Assembly (NCBI RefSeq): GCF_036077095.1
Contig: NZ_CP107960.1
Span: 5,766,001 to 5,830,000, forward strand
Origin: Streptomyces sp. NBC_00376
Lineage (GTDB): Bacteria > Actinomycetota > Actinomycetes > Streptomycetales > Streptomycetaceae
Direction: 5' to 3'
DNA length: 64,000 nucleotides
Part shown: positions 63,056 to 64,000 of the stretch, in pieces
Layout of the letters: each line of letters begins with the position of its first letter
Numbering within the stretch: the stretch's first letter is position 1
Program-made: the position numbers and the translations under genes
The notes under the pieces: generated by a model
Databases searched by the model: none
Told to the model about the DNA's origin: nothing
What the model saw: the letters and a program-made list of their open reading frames with translations, nothing else

Positions 63056-63880
63056 CTGGGCAAGCGACAGCCCGAAGGCCCGCCGCCCGCACCGGCAGTG
63101 CAGCGCATCCGACTGCGCTACACCAAGCGCGGCCGCCTCCGGTTCACCAGTCACCGTGACTTCCAGCGCGCCTTCGAGCGGGCACTGCGCCGTTCCGAGG
63201 TGCCCATGGCCTACTCGGCAGGGTTCACCCCGCACCCGAAGGTGTCGTACGCCAACGCCGCCCCGACCGGCACGGGCAGTGAGGCCGAGTTCCTGGAGAT
63301 CGCCCTCACCGAGGCCCGCGATCCGGCCGTCCTGCGGGACCTGCTCAACGACTCGCTGCCGGACGGTCTCGACATCACGGACGCCGTGGAGGCCCGTACC
63401 TCGGGTCTCGCCGACCGGCTGACCGCCTCCGTCTGGGAGCTCCGTCTCGACGGTGTCGCCGTGGCGGACGCGGCCGAGGCCGTGGCCGCGTTCAACGGGG
63501 CGGAGACCGTCGAGGTCCAACGCCGTGCCAAGAACGGCATGCGCACCTTCGACGCCCGTGCCGCCGTGGTCGACCTGCAGGCCCTTGATCCACAGGCTGA
63601 TAGGCCCGAGGACAGGCCCTGTGCGATACTGCGGCTGGTTGTTCGGCACGTGACACCTGCCGTGCGACCTGACGACGTCCTGTCCGGTCTCCGAGTTGTG
63701 GCCGACCTGGCGCCGCCGGTCCCCGCAGCGGTGACCAGGCTGGCGCAGGGGCTCTTCGACGAGGAGTCCGGCACGGTGACCGACCCGCTCGCGCCCGACC
63801 GCGAGGCAGCCCCGGCCGCTCCATCAGCGGCCACCGGGACCGCCGTCGCGACGGCGCCGGAAGGTGCAGGTTCCGCGTAA
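63056..63880 (+). CDS. TIGR03936/DUF2344 radical-SAM-associated protein
   Basis: 274 residues if translation starts at CTG 63056, which sits eight bases after a perfect GAGGAG. The next in-frame start, GTG 63098, has no ribosome site and would lose a conserved-looking N-terminus (GKRQPEGPPPAP). The core reads RIRLRYTKRGRLRFTSHRDF, RALRRSEVPMAYSAGFTPHP and KVSYANAAPTGTGSEAEFLE. It is the partner of TIGR03960, fused to it in some bacteria; the pair probably modifies an RNA or protein target of unknown identity. An Ala-rich disordered tail of ~40 residues ends it. The RNase E/G gene is expected next. Confidence 0.88.
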   Translation: MGKRQPEGPPPAPAVQRIRLRYTKRGRLRFTSHRDFQRAFERALRRSEVPMAYSAGFTPHPKVSYANAAPTGTGSEAEFLEIALTEARDPAVLRDLLNDSLPDGLDITDAVEARTSGLADRLTASVWELRLDGVAVADAAEAVAAFNGAETVEVQRRAKNGMRTFDARAAVVDLQALDPQADRPEDRPCAILRLVVRHVTPAVRPDDVLSGLRVVADLAPPVPAAVTRLAQGLFDEESGTVTDPLAPDREAAPAAPSAATGTAVATAPEGAGSA

Positions 63881-64000
63881 GGCGGTCGTTGCAGCGCAGC
63901 CTCCGACTCGGGAGTCTTCCGGTTCGGGCCGCGCGATGACCCATAAGACTTTCGCCAGGCCGTACGCACCACGCGTACGGAACCGGCGAGCCAGACATTG
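63881..64000 (+). other. Leader region before probable RNase E/G gene
   Basis: No coding signal. CGTACGC (63961-63967), loop ACCAC, GCGTACG (63973-63979) is a perfect 7-bp hairpin. In other Streptomyces the next gene is RNase E/G, so the last bases (ACATTG) may sit at its start. That gene cannot be confirmed from this window. Confidence 0.4.

Overview
The window is a piece of a Streptomyces chromosome (or that of a very close relative). The evidence is the very high G+C with strong third-position G/C bias, frequent GTG starts, AAGGAG-type ribosome sites, leaderless genes with a TANNNT box 6-7 bases before the start, and the typical Streptomyces block tig-clpP1-clpP2-clpX ... valS-folC-ndk-mreBCD-mrdA-rodA leading toward the RNase E gene. 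I see no rRNA, phage, insertion sequence or CRISPR array.

Region 1 (1-11.9 kb) is accessory. It holds a very large LRV/HEAT-like repeat protein running off the left edge, an orphan PH-like protein, a TOPRIM protein, a six-unit tectonin beta-propeller built from 231-bp DNA repeats, a DJ-1/PfpI gene that has lost its middle, MOSC and CatB/Vat-type acetyltransferase genes divergent from an O-methyltransferase, a lipoprotein, an alpha/beta hydrolase flanked by a repeated hairpin element, iron superoxide dismutase (sodF) with a probable Nur box, and a broken anti-sigma factor gene.

Region 2 (11.9-23.0 kb) is a complete but unassigned carbohydrate or polyol system. A leftward operon encodes a solute-binding lipoprotein, two permeases, two different ATPases, a DeoR regulator, a D-2-hydroxyacid dehydrogenase and an FGGY kinase. 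A rightward operon encodes a second FGGY kinase, a possible micro-ORF and a histidine phosphatase. They share a divergent promoter region. The layout resembles the dual-ATPase glycerol/polyol importers with DeoR regulators known from rhizobia, but the substrate cannot be read from sequence. It is the best candidate here for an undescribed pathway.

Region 3 (23.0-39.8 kb) holds two GabP-like amino acid permeases, bioY behind a 20-bp palindrome, a flavin oxidoreductase whose ribosome site is buried in a perfect hairpin, rpiB, a Nei/Fpg glycosylase, an Eis-type acetyltransferase, a SpoIIE-type phosphatase, a CPA2 antiporter, a MacB/FtsX-type ABC exporter pair, an HD protein and an acyltransferase-3.

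Region 4 (39.8-64.0 kb) is core: a small membrane protein, tRNA-Gly and tRNA-Pro, trigger factor, the ClpP1P2/ClpX protease behind a ClgR-like site, valS, folC, ndk, the mre/mrdA/rodA wall-elongation cluster with a 16-bp tandem repeat between mreB and mreC, a CYTH-CHAD protein, and the two halves of the uncharacterised TIGR03960/TIGR03936 radical-SAM pair, separated by a repeat-built membrane-associated protein. The right edge is probably the 5' leader of the RNase E/G gene.
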